Of a stretch of 64,000 nucleotides of DNA, positions 1 through 12,300 are shown piece after piece. Each line of letters starts with the position of its first letter. Position 1 is the stretch's first letter. This DNA comes from Miscanthus floridulus (Eukaryota > Streptophyta > Magnoliopsida > Poales > Poaceae), in the NCBI RefSeq assembly GCF_019320115.1, contig NC_089598.1, positions 86,381,560 to 86,445,559 of the forward strand. Reading direction: 5' to 3'. Under the pieces are notes generated by a model. The model saw only the letters and a list, made by a program, of their open reading frames with translations, searched no databases and was not told where the DNA came from. The translations under genes were made by a program, and so were the position numbers.

Positions 1-1329
1 TAAAGGAATGTGATGCACCAGAATCGAACAACACCAAAGCTAGATGGGAGTCGATGGTAAACATACCAGCCATCATCGGCTCCTACTACAGAATCTACTC
101 AGCATCTATGAAATGCACCTGGCCAGATCTGCTGGGCACTTTCTTCTTGATTATGGTCCTCTTGACAAGCCTAAAATTTGCTGACGGTAGAGCGAGCTGA
201 GCTGGCTGGTTCTGGGGGCAAGCTCGGGCATAATAGCCATCTTTGCCACACTTAAAGCAAGCACTTGGCTTGTTCCCAAACCCCTAATGAGGTGGGACTT
301 GCTGTCCCTGAGATTGCTGGGGCTGCACCTGCTGCGGAGGTGCACGGTACTGTGTAGAAGAAACTTGCGAAGTCTGCTAGAGTTGTTGGAATGAAGGCCC
401 GCCGGATGGTTGATAGGGCCCCTGCTAGACAACCTATATCTTCTGTGTGTGAGGGTGGCCAGAGGATCCAGCTGCCACCCGCTTCCTCTTCCAATCAGCC
501 TGGGACTCCCGCTGAAAACCCTCCATGGCAATGGTGGCGTTCATCAGTGCCCCAAAGGACTGATAGTTCACCGTGTACAGCTTTTCCTGAAGGAGGGGAG
601 CTAGACCATAAAAGAAGTGGTCCTTCTTTTTGTCATTAGTATCCACCTAACTGCCAGCATACTAGGCCAAGTGATTGAACTTATTCACATTGTTCATCAC
701 TGATCGATTCCCCTAGCGTAGCTCCAGGAACTCAGTCACCTTCTGGTTGATGACACCAGCGGGGATAAAGAACTCTCAGAATGCGGTGGTGAACTCCTGC
801 CATGTTACCGGATGATCAGGCTACTCCATGGCATGGAAGGTTTCCCACCATGCACATGCGGACCCCAAAAGCTGTTGCGCTGCAAAGCGCACCATCTGCT
901 TGTCGACCATGTCGAGCAGTAGAAACTTTTGCTCCAGAGTACGAAGCCAGTGCTCCACCTCCAGGGGCTCATCGAATGGGGTGAAGGTGGGTGGGTGAGC
1001 CTTGAGGAAGTCCTGGTAGAGGACGGTCCCTCAGGATGACGGGCACCACCCCCATTCCCACCGTTGCCCCTGTGGCCTCCGTGGGCGAGGCCCGCGACAG
1101 CCTGTGCCATAATGTCCATGGCACGAGCTGACTCCCGGCGAGCAGCCAATAGCTCCACCATCATCTCGGTGTGGGTCATCGGAGGTGGCGGTGGCGGAGG
1201 AGGAGCCAAAAGTGGAGCCCCATGGCTCTCCCCGTTGGGCTCATGGGCGCGACCACTCTCGTCGTGGCCCTCGCCAAGACCGCGAGCTGCCCCAGCACTG
1301 GTGCTCGTATGTCTAGACCTCAGATTCAT
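1..1329 (-). pseudogene. gag: gag (capsid/nucleocapsid) pseudogene of element A
   Basis: The N-terminus starts at 1329 with an Arg-rich segment, then a Pro run and a Gly/Asn-rich linker. The retrotransposon-gag core continues to about 434, including the segment KFNHLAQYAGS that precedes a stop near 646. A CCHC-type knuckle lies at about 261-220. The reading frame changes at about 1010 and again near 430, and there are several stops, so the copy is dead. The knuckle reads CFKCGKDGYYARAC: the expected His is Tyr, a single C-to-T change. The last 150 bases begin the protease region. Gag would package element RNA. The family assignment is secure; the frame breaks are seen directly. Confidence 0.75.
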
Positions 1330-1786
1330 CTATAAGAGATAGAAACCATCCATTTATAACACCTTCCCAATCAGAAGCAAGGAATCAGAGGGATGACAAC
1401 ACATTTATTAAAGCATTCCGTTAGTTAGTCCTATCAATTTACTAATTCAATTATACATGAAGGGGGAAATTTCAGTTGAAGTAAGATGTTATTATCATGA
1501 TGCATGCTTCGACCTATACATTCACTCAAGCCAGAATATAGCGGCATTCATAAAATTGCTGGCACATCACACACTCACTTTCCATATACAAGCGATTTCT
1601 TACGCAACGTAAGTCAGTGTACCTATAGAAAATTAATTAGATAAAACCAGTGCCGCTATCCTAGATATACCATATTGCCATGGCTTATATTTATTACATA
1701 ATATAATCGTATCCTACTTTTCGCAAAACTTTTGTGGGTCAAATTTTTAAGTTTTGAAAAAGAGTGATGAAACTCGTAACCATTAT
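1330..1786 (-). other. untranslated leader of element A
   Basis: About 460 bases lie between the primer-binding site and the gag start. They are AT-rich and I see no coding potential. This is the expected place for the packaging and dimerisation region of the retrotransposon RNA. Confidence 0.5.
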
Positions 1787-1800
1787 TGGCTCTGATACCA
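1787..1800 (-). promoter_or_regulatory. primer-binding site (initiator tRNA-Met type) of element A
   Basis: The minus strand reads TGGTATCAGAGCCA, the standard plant retrotransposon site complementary to the 3' end of initiator tRNA-Met. It sits four bases inside the LTR edge, where minus-strand DNA synthesis would be primed. It fixes the orientation of the element and the inner edge of its 5' LTR. Confidence 0.9.
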
Positions 1801-1804
1801 ACTA

Positions 1805-4800
1805 TGGTAGAACCGCCCGCAATAGCACACTTACGGAGGCGCTTGTCTTCCACCAGACACTAAGCACCCCGAAAGCCAGCTACATCGGGCGGTATCCATT
1901 AGGCACACCCCAAGGGAGAACCCGAAAAATCCACATTTTTCCTGAGGATCCAATAATGGGAACGAGTTACAATACAAGTCCATTTCATACATCAGGGTTT
2001 CTTAGAAAGTATATTATTACAATACCAAATACTAGAGTGCAGAATGATAAACAACGAAATTTAAAATATACATCTAGCGATAGGGACGAGGATCCGTCTG
2101 AGCCCACCATAAGAATCCTCCACACAAGGTACTTCTCATGCATCACCTGCAACATGGGTAAATAAACCCTGAGTACATAATGTACTCGCAAGACTTATCC
2201 GACTAATGGGAATAATTTCCCGACTCCATGGAATATGATAGGGTTTATGGTTTGCTGGTTTTCTTTAGCAGAAAGCAACACTAATAGTGAGTCCTTATTC
2301 ATGTCTTTTTATTATTAGCCGTATTAAGTTATCATCTAGCCAGTCTGTAAGCACCTATTCTACTTTCAAGCAAGAGTTGAGCAATCAGTTCTATTTCTTC
2401 TCTTTTCAACTTTTAGTTCTTACTACGGTGCTAAACCACAGACAAGCCGTACCAGATTTCTAGCGATTCACGAATCAATGTGCCCAGCTGTGTGCCCCGA
2501 AAACACACACCCCGCTTGTACCCCAGGCACAAGCAGGACTAACTCATCACTCTCCTGTCCTAGGTGTCTAGGTCCCCGTCCAAACTTGGACTCCAAGCCC
2601 CCACTTCCCGAGTCCTGGACTCAGTGTGGTGCAAGGACCTCCACCATCTCCGTCTCCAATCAGTCGGTCTAGAAAGAGCTAGATCCACAACAAGGGAGCA
2701 ACAAGTCTTCCCTACACCCATACCCAAGTATGCGCTCGGGACAATAAATCTATGACTTGACTAGAGTCATATGCAACGACCGGTCCTTAATCGACATGGA
2801 TAGGGAAAAAGTGTAACTAAGTCATGCCCTATTGGCCGCAGGACACAACCCCTTACACCCACCAGTACCCAAACCATATCCCTACCCGGTCACCATTTTT
2901 CTTCCCACCATTTTATCATGAGTGATCATATTTTATTACCTATTTGCGAGTAATGGCATGTTACTCACGCTACCGATATCCTAAGCATAGCAGCTACTCG
3001 ACCTGTATTAGTAGGACTCATGGGTGGATATATTTATGCATGTAGTTTCCATAATATGCCTGTAACTTAAATGCACATCACATATATATATTCAGTGATC
3101 ATTAAAATAGGGGTTATGCACCGAGGCTTGCCTTGGGCAGGCGCCGGGTCAGTAGTCTCAGCACCAACAGGCTCCTAGGCTCCCTCCTATAAGAGGATCT
3201 CCTCCTCGTACTCCTCGATCACCTCGTCGTATGCCGGCTCACCGATGGGCACGAAGTCTACCAGTTCGTGATCTACATGTATGAAATGATAATGCAATGC
3301 TTAGGAATATAACAACAGTAGCTCTTAAAATAAAAGTACATTGATTTAACTACTAAGATAGTTCTATCGACCACGGTGCTAAGCTTCCTATTGTTACCGA
3401 TAACAAGTTTGAAATGCGACATTCATTATTATTATAGCAACTACAGGTATTCTTATTCCTAATACCGATTTACGCTATATACGACAAATCAAGAGTAATA
3501 GCTACTTTATTTAGAAACCCATTCTAAGGCTACAAAATTTTACAGCAAGTACATAACAACCTAGCGAACCTACTATAAAATTTTTGTGTCTATATCTATC
3601 ACCCATTATCCACAAATATTCCTACAAGTATTAACCTACCTAATATTAGCCCTCTAGTTTTGAATTTATGACCCAATACTTGTCACAGCTAACTACAATC
3701 CAACTGTACTAGTAGGTAGATGGTATTTTTGCGAACCTAACAAAATTAGTCTCACTATTTTTAGACCACTACACAATTTACTACGATTTATCGAAGTTCA
3801 ACTCTTAACAAAAATAAATAAGCATTTCTACTTTACTAGAAATTAAGGAAACCGAATTCCAACTCGTGGCCCAACCCATGCGGCACGGCGCGCGCCAGCG
3901 AAGCGCGGCCCACGCAGGGGGGGGGTGCGGCCCAGCCAGCCAACGCCCCACGACGTGAGAGACCCACGCGCGACGGCAAACATGCAAAAACGCCTCCGAA
4001 CTACTATGTATTTACTGCGAGCTCTAAGGCACTATTCCTCCAGTCTATGGTTTTACATCTACGCCCTCGGAAACTCTTATCCTCACATCAGCGACACCCC
4101 CACGGCCATCCGTGCGCACCGGCGCGGCGGCGCTAGCACCGGCGACCTACGCCGGCCACAACAGGCCTTCCCCTCCCCAACAACCAAGCCGACTCTTACC
4201 TAGGAGCGAATGCGAAGCGCTGGGCGAACAAAACGCGAACCAGGACGCAGCAGCGAGGTCAGGCCACGACGGTGGGTAACCTGCAGTCACGGTGGTGCCA
4301 TTCCGGTGAACGTCAGCAAGGCTAGGGCAAAACAATTAGCTAGTGAGCTCTAGTGACTCACCATGGAACCTTACGACACGGTGGCTCGTACAGAGATGGC
4401 TCGAGTCGAGCTGGCCACGTGCGCGCAAGGTGGTGCGGCGGTGCACGGCGATGGCACGGCTGTGTGAGAGACTGCTATACGGTGGTAGGGCTTAGACTGT
4501 GGTGAGCTTGGTGATGACTAGCTGGCAGAGAGGCTAGTAGAGCAAGGAATTGGAACAGGATGCCTTGGTTGCTTGGCTAGCTGACGGTGTAGGCCACCCT
4601 GGTCTTATGGACCCAGTGGAGCGACGATTTCAAAATTGGTCTCTGAGAAGGTGTACATGCAGTGAGATGGGGACAGTGGCATGGCTAGCTACTCAGCGGA
4701 GTCGAGCATGCGACGAATTAGACTATAGTGCTGCGGTCATGATGAATTGAAGAAAGGGGGTCCCACCGGCCTAGGCGATAGTGGAGGCAGGGTGCTTTGG

Positions 4801-6014
4801 CGCGGCCTGGCTCGGCGCAAACGTGGCCGTCAATGCCAAGCGTCAGTGCATACAATGATAGGGAACAGCAAGGCGTGCTCTAGGCGGCTGTCCGCATGGC
4901 CGAGAATGTAGGTTGACGAAGCTCGGCATGGCGTCGCAGCAGGCAGCGCCGGACAAAGGAAATACAGTGCAACGCGACGCCGAGGTGATGGGGAGCAGGT
5001 GGTCATCTCATGCGCGTGTCACCACGGTGAGTCAACGAAAGTAGTACCGAGCGTGGCTATTGGTGGCGTGCAGCGCGAGACCCGGCGCACCTCTGGCCAA
5101 AGCAGAGCAGAGCATGGCACAACAGAGCACAGTCGAAGTCTCAGACGCAGCGCGTCAGCCTTGGCGAGGTGACCCGCATGCCAGAGAGTGGCAGCCGACA
5201 GTCAAGGCAACAGTGCTAGGCCCTACGTGCGGTGCGCATTCATGATGGCAATGCGGCCGGTGCCTCAGCACACTGGGTGAGCCAGCAGCGACGCCAAACC
5301 GGGCAGCAGCGGTAGCCACGACCAGCGCACGGTGGCAGGCAGCCATGGCCCATAGCGCAAGTGCCATGCATGTGCATACACGCACAGGCACGGTAGTGGG
5401 ACATGGCTGGCAAGGTAGTGCGCGCTGGCAAGCCCGCGGCGGTGCTAGGCCAAGTGGTGACCACACCCAGAGCTAACCCATGTGCTGTGCATGCTTTTTA
5501 AAGCAGTTAGAAAACTTGTACGCGATGCTCCAAACGCCAAACTAGCTGTTCGATGCGCACGAGGGTACATAGAGCTATCAACCGGAGTCATGACATCGTG
5601 CTCCTTCCTAAGCCGATCGCTCTTGAAAACTTGCCAAAAGTGGTATCGTCGACCCTCTTTCAAACTTACGCGAAATGACTTACTCCGAACGGTTTCACGT
5701 CGAATTCCAATTTTGACCTACTGGATGTACTAGCTAGCTATCCTCGTCCTCGACCGCACATGTTTTATCGCCGTTCGCAAAATGTTATATAGTATTTTTG
5801 TTTCGACTTCCAATCGTCGACCCTCTTTCAAACTTACGCAAAATGTTACTCCGAACGGTTTCGCGTCGAATTCCAATTCGTTTCTTGTTTCATATAAATG
5901 TTTCCAGTGCCGAACATTGATTTATAATTCATGTCATACACATTTGCACATAAGTAAGATGCTCATGCAGTGTTTTAGCAAAAATGGTTCAATGTAACAC
6001 CTGAGGGTGTTACA
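1805..6014 (-). repeat. 5' LTR of element A (about 4.2 kb)
   Basis: On the plus strand the LTR begins with TG (TGGTAGAACC at 1805) next to the primer-binding site and ends with CA (GGTGTTACA at 6014). In element orientation it starts TGTAACACCC. Beyond 6014 the sequence changes to gypsy integrase/chromodomain coding sequence of another element, which confirms the outer edge. The many ORFs inside (for example in the GC-rich part 3850-5470) show no recognisable protein and are taken as chance. Confidence 0.8.
5645..5878. repeat. direct repeat pair inside LTR A
   Basis: Two copies of a roughly 65-base segment (5645-5712 and 5814-5878) share the phrase CCCTCTTTCAAACTTACGC followed by TCCGAACGGTTTC and CGTCGAATTCCAATT. 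They differ by a few substitutions and a small indel. They lie near the LTR's 5' end in element orientation, where enhancer-like repeats are common; that function is inferred. Confidence 0.75.
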
Positions 6015-6463
6015 CCAGAGAGACTGGCATGTGGGACCACTTGATGAAAACTTGCTCCACCGGGGTGATCTCCAGAAGTCCATTGGCGCTGCAATATGCG
6101 TTCTAGAACCTAGAACATAACAAGATTAGTGGGAAATACTGAGCTCACCTAGTTGGTGCCCGAGGAATGCTTCAGTTGAGAAACATGGAATATTGGGTGG
6201 ACTGAAGCTGAAGATGGCACTTGTAGTTTTTAAGCCACTGCCCCAATGCGCTCCAAGATATGGAAAGGACCAAAGAACTTGAATGACAACTTATGATGAG
6301 CACGGCAAGCCACCGAAGCTTGGACATAAGGCTAGAGCTTGAGGTAAACAAAATCTCCCATGTTGAAGGTTCTCTCGGTCCTATGTTTATCAGCTTGACG
6401 GCGCATGCGATTCTGAGCCCGCTGAAGGTGTAGGAGCACCAGACTATGCATGAGCTCACGGTC
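6015..6463 (-). pseudogene. Reina-like gypsy integrase C-terminus and chromodomain, fragment 1
   Basis: On the minus strand from 6458 down, the translation contains the segments RAQNRMRRQADKHRTERTF, NMGDFVYLKL, FKFFGPFHILERIGAVA and VHPIFHVSQLK. This is the usual order of the integrase C-terminal region of chromoviruses. It is followed by VFIKWSHMPVSL, the start of a chromodomain-like module, and is then cut at 6014 by element A. Stops interrupt the frame. The 5 bases 6459-6463 (CGGTC) are the target duplication of the Tat element that separates this piece from fragment 2 at 20491. Reina lineage is inferred from the integrase wording and chromodomain. Confidence 0.75.
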
Positions 6464-6855
6464 TATCGATACGGGACCCACGGGATACCCCATAGGGAAG
6501 GGAGAAGATCTAGTCTAACTAGGATTCTTTCCATGTAATATTAGTAGTAGTATTATTCTGTAATCCTACTAGGAACTCTCATTGTAAACCGACTAGGACT
6601 CTGGCCTCCTGACTATATAAAGGAGGGCAGAGTTCCTGAGAGCAGAAGAGAAGGTAACACAACACTTTACAATCAATCCAACACAAAGGCTAACGCTGAC
6701 TGGACATAGGGCTATTACTCGATCATGATCGAGGGTCCGAACCAGGATAAATCGACTGTCTCTTGCGTTTACTGTTGAATTCTGCATACGCTGAAGCCCG
6801 AACAAACTGCCCCAGGTACCCCCGTGGCAGGCAAATCGGTGGTAAAACATCGACA
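6464..6855 (+). repeat. 5' LTR of the Tat element
   Basis: It begins TATCGATACGGG and ends AAAACATCGACA; the same ends occur at 20095 and 20485. The 3' end gives the inverse TGTCGAT, so the start is the inverted repeat with its second base changed from G to A in both LTR copies. The shared change predates this insertion. Confidence 0.92.
6614..6622 (+). promoter_or_regulatory. TATA box of the Tat 5' LTR
   Basis: TATATAAAG lies about 150 bases into the LTR, followed by AGGAGGG and a purine-rich stretch. The same box is at 20245-20253 in the 3' LTR. This is the expected promoter for the genomic RNA, with the transcript starting some 25-35 bases downstream. Confidence 0.7.
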
Positions 6856-6857
6856 GC

Positions 6858-6875
6858 TGGCGCGCCAGGTAGGGG
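6858..6875 (+). promoter_or_regulatory. primer-binding site of the Tat element
   Basis: TGGCGCGCCAGGTAGGGG begins two bases after the 5' LTR. This site type occurs in Tat-lineage grass elements and differs from the tRNA-Met sites of the other elements in the window. I do not assign the tRNA from sequence alone. Confidence 0.85.
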
Positions 6876-7689
6876 CTTTCGGCGAATTTGCATCCGAGAG
6901 CTCGACAGACCTCGACAACATGATCTTCTCGCCGGGATCAACCTTCATCTTCGATTCATGGATCTGTGAGGCAGGCAACGATGGCAAGTTCCAAAGCCAC
7001 CTCCTCGAAGATTCGGATCACCATGAAGACCTTTCTATTTCGGCGACTACGACAGATCAACTCGCCGGAAGATTCGCATAGCTCATGATGTCCAATCCAA
7101 CTCAGATTTTGCGGCTTTGCACATCCGACTCAAACTCAGGCTCCGCATCTAAGATGGAGTCTTACCCGAGTTCTTTTGAGAAACCAAGTTCTTTTCCGGC
7201 AGGATTCCAGAACACAACTTTGGCCTATCAAGAATACAACTCAGAGTCCTTTCAAGAAATTGGGTCCTTTTCCATTCAGACTCCACAACATGGCAAAATC
7301 TTATCAGGCATGGCCCGAAGGATCCCTTGATCCAGTGCTTAGAATGCCACTGAAAGGAGCTCAGGAAGGTCTCGTACTAACTATAACATCTCAAGACTGC
7401 ATCGTCCACTGGCCAGGTTCTGTTCCTAAGGATAGCGGTACCCAACTAGTCGGCACGCCGACAATAGCAATTCTACCCTACCAAGAAGGAGACTCGATCT
7501 GCAACCTTGAAGCCTCTACTAAAGTTATCAACGACTATGACAGTGTGGAAACCAACGCTGATAACAGAACAATTCACACACGAGAAGTATTCATGGTTTG
7601 TCATCCTTGATCACCATTAGTCCCCCTAGAAGCACCTGACATCAAGTCATCGAATGAATCTGAGTCCAACATATCACCCTTCATCTAGG
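6876..7689 (+). other. leader and poorly conserved gag N-terminal region of the Tat element
   Basis: Short open stretches occur (for example from the ATG at 6920), but no frame stays open and I recognise no domain. The true gag start cannot be placed by eye. Confidence 0.4.
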
Positions 7690-9251
7690 GGCATGATGGT
7701 GAGACTGAAAATCAGAAGCAAGCCAGAGAAAGGAGAAACAAATTGAAACAAGGATGCCAACACCGTGCTAGGCAGTGCAAGGAAGCTTGGGTCAAATATG
7801 AGTCAGATCTGGCCGAGTACAATAGAAGAAAATTAGAACAAGAAGTCGAAGAAAGACGCACGGTGAATACACCCTACAATAGGATCTGAGAAGCACTAGA
7901 AGAACTCAGAGCAACATCTCTTCCCATTGAAAAACAGGAATAGCTCCGAGACCTTCTCTGGTCAACGACACTAAGGGTACATGACGGAGAGACCTGCTCA
8001 AGACTACCTGCCAGGTCAACGTCCCATAGACGGGAAGATCAAAATCAAAGGAAGTTCGCTTTTGAGAGACTCGGACCAAGTGGAAGTCATAACAGAGAAA
8101 GTAGAAGGGACCATAGTCAAAACTACTGAGTTGAACAACCAAGAAAGACCAGAAGCAAAGTACCTATTTAGACAGCCCTGTAGAACTACTCTCATCAAGA
8201 CAACAGTTGGCTAGAAGGAGGTGTTGAATCAGAATACACAGAAGCTGGAACGCATGATAGATTCCCCTATTTTGCAAACAGACTTGCTTCAATACGACTA
8301 CCTCACAAGTTCAAGCCATCCAACCACTCTAAATATGATGGCAAGACTGAACCAAGGCAGTGGCTCAGGATTTACTCGCAGTCGATTGAACTAGCCAGAG
8401 GAGACGACGATATCAAGACCTTGTTCTTTCCCATGGCCCTAGAAACCATGCCCCTCCAATGGTTCGACAAATTAAATCCAGGGTCAATCAGGAATTGGGA
8501 GGACTTGCAAAGAGTTTTCTATGAAAATTTCGTGGGTATCATTACGCACCCCATCACCCATGCAAAATTAAAAGGACTCAAGTAGAAAGGAGGTGAAATT
8601 CTTAGAAATTACTATCGATGATTTGGCGAACTATGTGCTCAAGTACATGACATCATCGAATGAGAAGTAATCGAAGCTTTCTCTCACGGAATCATGGCTA
8701 GGTGGCAATTTCAGGACTTCTGCAAAGAAAACCTGAGAAACAATGAAGAATTCAGACACATAGTAGAAAAGATGATTACTGCAGAGGAGAAGACACGAGA
8801 AAGGTTCTCGGATAGGAACAACCAAGATAACCCGGACAAGCGAAACCATCAAAATATCAGACATCAGGAAAGAAAGCGTGGACCAGACAACACCGTAGCG
8901 GTGGCTAATAAATCAAGGAAGTTTTCCAAACCCAGAAGGTATGACAAGATTGAAAACATGCATTGCATCTGGCACCCTAAAGGAAATCACACCATTGGAA
9001 ATTGCTACACCTTCAACGACCGATACACAAGAAAAGATAATAAGGTAAACACTAAAGAAGACAATCAGAAAAAAGATGAAGACAACCACGAAGACAAGGG
9101 ATTCCAAAAATCTAGGGGGACAGTAGCAGTGATCTTCGCTAGGGCCTCAGATTCTAGAAGCAAACATCAAGAAAAGCTAGCTCTACGAACCATCATGGCC
9201 GCAGAACCGGCTACTCTAAGATATCTCAATTGGTCACAGTATCCAATCTAG
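7690..9251 (+). pseudogene. gag: gag pseudogene of the Tat element
   Basis: One frame runs through the region. It holds a charged helical N-terminal part (about 7700-8000), then the gag core near 8256-8700 with phrases such as KFKPSNHSKYDGKTEP, LPLQ-type WFDKLNP and FYENFVG. The C-terminal part has the Tat-type Cys/His motif CIWHPKGNHTIGNC near 8966. Stops interrupt at 8583, 8619, 8661 and 9249; each is one C-to-T step from Gln or Arg. Gag would form the particle and bind RNA. It continues in the same frame into the protease start, as expected for a gag-pol polyprotein. Confidence 0.8.
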
Positions 9252-9311
9252 TTTTCAAGAGAAGACCAATGGACTAGCATAGGAAACACATGCCATTACC
9301 CACTGGTTCTA

Positions 9312-12300
9312 GATCCAATTATCGCTAGTATGACTGTCACAAAAGTACTAATCGATGGGGGAGCCGGACTCAACATTATTTTTTTCAGAAACGCTAAGAA
9401 AGATGGGACTACAACTCACCGGAATGATTACACCAACGAGCACCCCTTTTTATGGGATAGTACCCGGCAAGGCAGCCATGCCACTTGGACAAATCACTCT
9501 ACCGGTTACTTTCGGAACTCCCTCAAACTACCAAACAGAGTTCATCAAGTTTGAAGTTGCAAACTTTGATTCATCATATCACGCAATCCTCGGGCGCCCA
9601 GCACTAGCAAAATTCATAGCGATACCGCATTACCCGTACCTATTGCTTAAGATGCCAGGGCCTAACGGTGTCCTTTCCCTTCGAAGTGATTTGAAGTGCG
9701 CTTTTGACTGCGACATTCAGGCAATTCAAATTGCAGCCAAAGCACAAACCGCCAATGGTAGAAAAGAAATAGCCACTATCACCACAGAAATGAGCCCAGA
9801 AGAACTAGAGATGCCAGCTAAAAAGCCCAGCATCCTCGCACCACCTAAAGAAGCCAACGTCAAGCAAATCGACCTGGGCACCGGTGATCCCTCCAAGATG
9901 GTAGCCACCAACGCCCACCTCTCGGCAAAATAGGAACTCGCGCTCACGAACTTTCTTTGGGACAACAAAGATATCTTCGCTTGGAAGCCTGCTGACATGC
10001 CAGGTGTCCCAAGAGAGTTGGCTGAGCACAGAATCGATATCAATGAAGGCTCCAAGCCTATGAAGCAACGACTACGATGATTCTCACCCGACAAGAAGGC
10101 AACAATTAAAAAAGAAATCACAAAGCTAATGGCAGCCGGATTCATCAGAGAAATCCTTCATCCAGATTGGCTAACAAACCCAGTTCTAGTACAAAAAAAG
10201 AATACGGGCGAGTGGCGCATGTGCGTCGACTACACAGATCTCAACAAACACTGCCCGAAAGATCCATTAGGGCTACCACACATTGATCAGATAGTTGATT
10301 CAACAGTAGGATCTGCCCTATTATCCTTTCTTGATTATTATTTAGGATATCACCAAATCGCATTACAGGAACAAGACCAGAGCAAGATATCTTTCATCAC
10401 TCCGTTCGGTGCCTATTGCTACAAGACCATGTCGTTTGGACTCAAGAATGCTGGTGCCACATACCAAAGAGCTATCCAAACGTGCCTTGGTGATCAGATT
10501 GGTGAAAACGTAGAGGCATTCATGGATGACGTAGTAGTAAAAACAAAGAACCCGAATACATTAATTGAAGACTTAAAGCAAACCCTTGAAAACCTGAAAA
10601 GGTGGAGGTGGAAATTGAACCCAAACAAGTGTGTATTCGGAGTTCCTTCAGGACAACTACTCGGATTCTTGGTCAGTCATTGTGGAATCAAAGCCAGCAC
10701 CAAGCAAATTTGAGCCATAACAGAGATGGGCCCTCCATGAAGTGTCAAAGATGTGCAGAAATTAACAGGCTGCATGGCAGCCCTCAATCGTTTCAAATCA
10801 AGACTCGGCGAAAAAGGGTTACCTTTCTTTAAACTACTAAAGAAGACAGACAAGTTTGAGTGGACAGAAGAAGCCAACGAAGCTTTCAAAAGACTTAAGG
10901 CATACCTAACCTCCTCGCCCGTTCTCACACCTCCAAAGAAAAATGAAGACATGATGCTGTACATTGCGGCAACTTCTACTGTGATCAGCACAGCGATAGT
11001 CGTAGAAAGAGAAGAAGAAGGGCACGTATATAAAGTACAACGCCTAGTATACTACATCAGCGAAGTACTGTCAGAGTCAAAAATCCGGTACCCGTATGTG
11101 CAAAAACTACTCTACGCCCTCCTGATCACTTCATGCAAGCTTCACCACTATTTTGAAAGCCACAAGATTACCGTGGTGATAGATTTCCCACTCAAAGACA
11201 TCCTACACAATAGAGATGCAACAGGGCACATATCTAAGTGGGCAGTTGAACTTGGTGCTCTCAATATCGATTTCACCCCATGGAAGGCAATTAAATCTCA
11301 AGCCCTTGCCGATTTTGTTGCCGAGTGGACTGAAATTCAACAACCTATGTCAAATACCATCCTTGACCATTGGAAGATGTACTTTGATGGATCACTCAAG
11401 TTAGGTGGAGTCAGTGCAGGCGTTCTCTTCATCTCTCTAGATGGAAAACAACTCAAATATGTCCTTCAGATATTATGGCAAGATACAAACAATGAAGCAG
11501 AATACGAAGCCCTCATCCACGGGCTTTGAGTGACAATTACCCTTGGAATCAAGCCATTACTCATATATGGTGATTCGGCAGTGGTCGTTAACCAAGTCAA
11601 CAAAGATTGGGACTACACCAAAGAAAACATGGGCGCTTATTGTGCCGAAATACGAAAACTCGAGAAATATTTTCAAGGATTGTAAATTCTACATGTCCTA
11701 TGCGATTCTACTATTGTGGCAGACGTCCTCGCCAAGCTCGGATCGGATAGGGCGAAGGTCCGACCCGGTGTATCCATAGAGGAGTTATCAGCTCCCTCTA
11801 TCAAACAACTCAGTGAGATAACCCCTGAACTCCCAGCTAAAAACACCCAGATTTTGGTAATCACCACCTCATGGACCTAGGTTTTTATTGATTACATCAA
11901 AGAGAATAAGTTGCCAGCAGATAAAATAGAGGCTACCCGAGTTGTTCGTAGAAGCAAGAACTACGTCCTAGTAGGGGACAAACTGTACAGAAGAGCCGCA
12001 TCTTCAGGGGTACTCCTAAAATGTGTCTCGTTTGAAAAAGGCAAAGAGATCTTAAAAGAAATACACTCAGGTTGCTGTGGAAATCATGCCGCTTCAAGAA
12101 CACTAGTCGGCAAAGCATTCTGCACCGGATTCTACTAGCCAACCGCTTTGAAAGACGTAGAAGAACTCGTCAGAAAATGCAAAGGTTGTCAAATGTTCGC
12201 AAGACAAGCTCATGTACCTGGTCACAATCTCGTCTGCATCCCACCCGCTTGGCCTTTCTCCTGCTGGGGGTTGGATCAAGTAGGACCTCTCAAGAAAGTA

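Larger units (their letters stand above)
1..6014 (-). mobile_element. Ty3/gypsy LTR retrotransposon A (5' part, Tekay-like), cut by window edge
   Basis: Reading leftward from 6014, the order is LTR (6014-1805), primer-binding site (1800-1787), untranslated leader, degenerate gag (1329 to about 1), and the first residues of the protease region at the window edge. The rest of pol and the 3' LTR lie outside. The LTR of about 4.2 kb with a start of the form TGTAACACC is typical of large chromovirus-type gypsy elements of grasses, so Tekay-like is an inference without RT sequence. The right neighbour is the interrupted chromodomain of an older Reina-like element, so element A inserted into it. The TSD cannot be tested because the other end is missing. 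Confidence 0.8.

Noticed and set aside
1787..1800. TGGCTCTGATACCA looked like part of a tRNA-Met gene
   Set aside because: It is only the 3'-end complement, sits at an LTR edge, and no cloverleaf surrounds it; it is a primer-binding site.
3850..5470. GC-rich block with ORFs in LTR A, considered as a captured gene
   Set aside because: No frame encodes a known protein, no splice pattern is evident, and the block lies within clear LTR borders.
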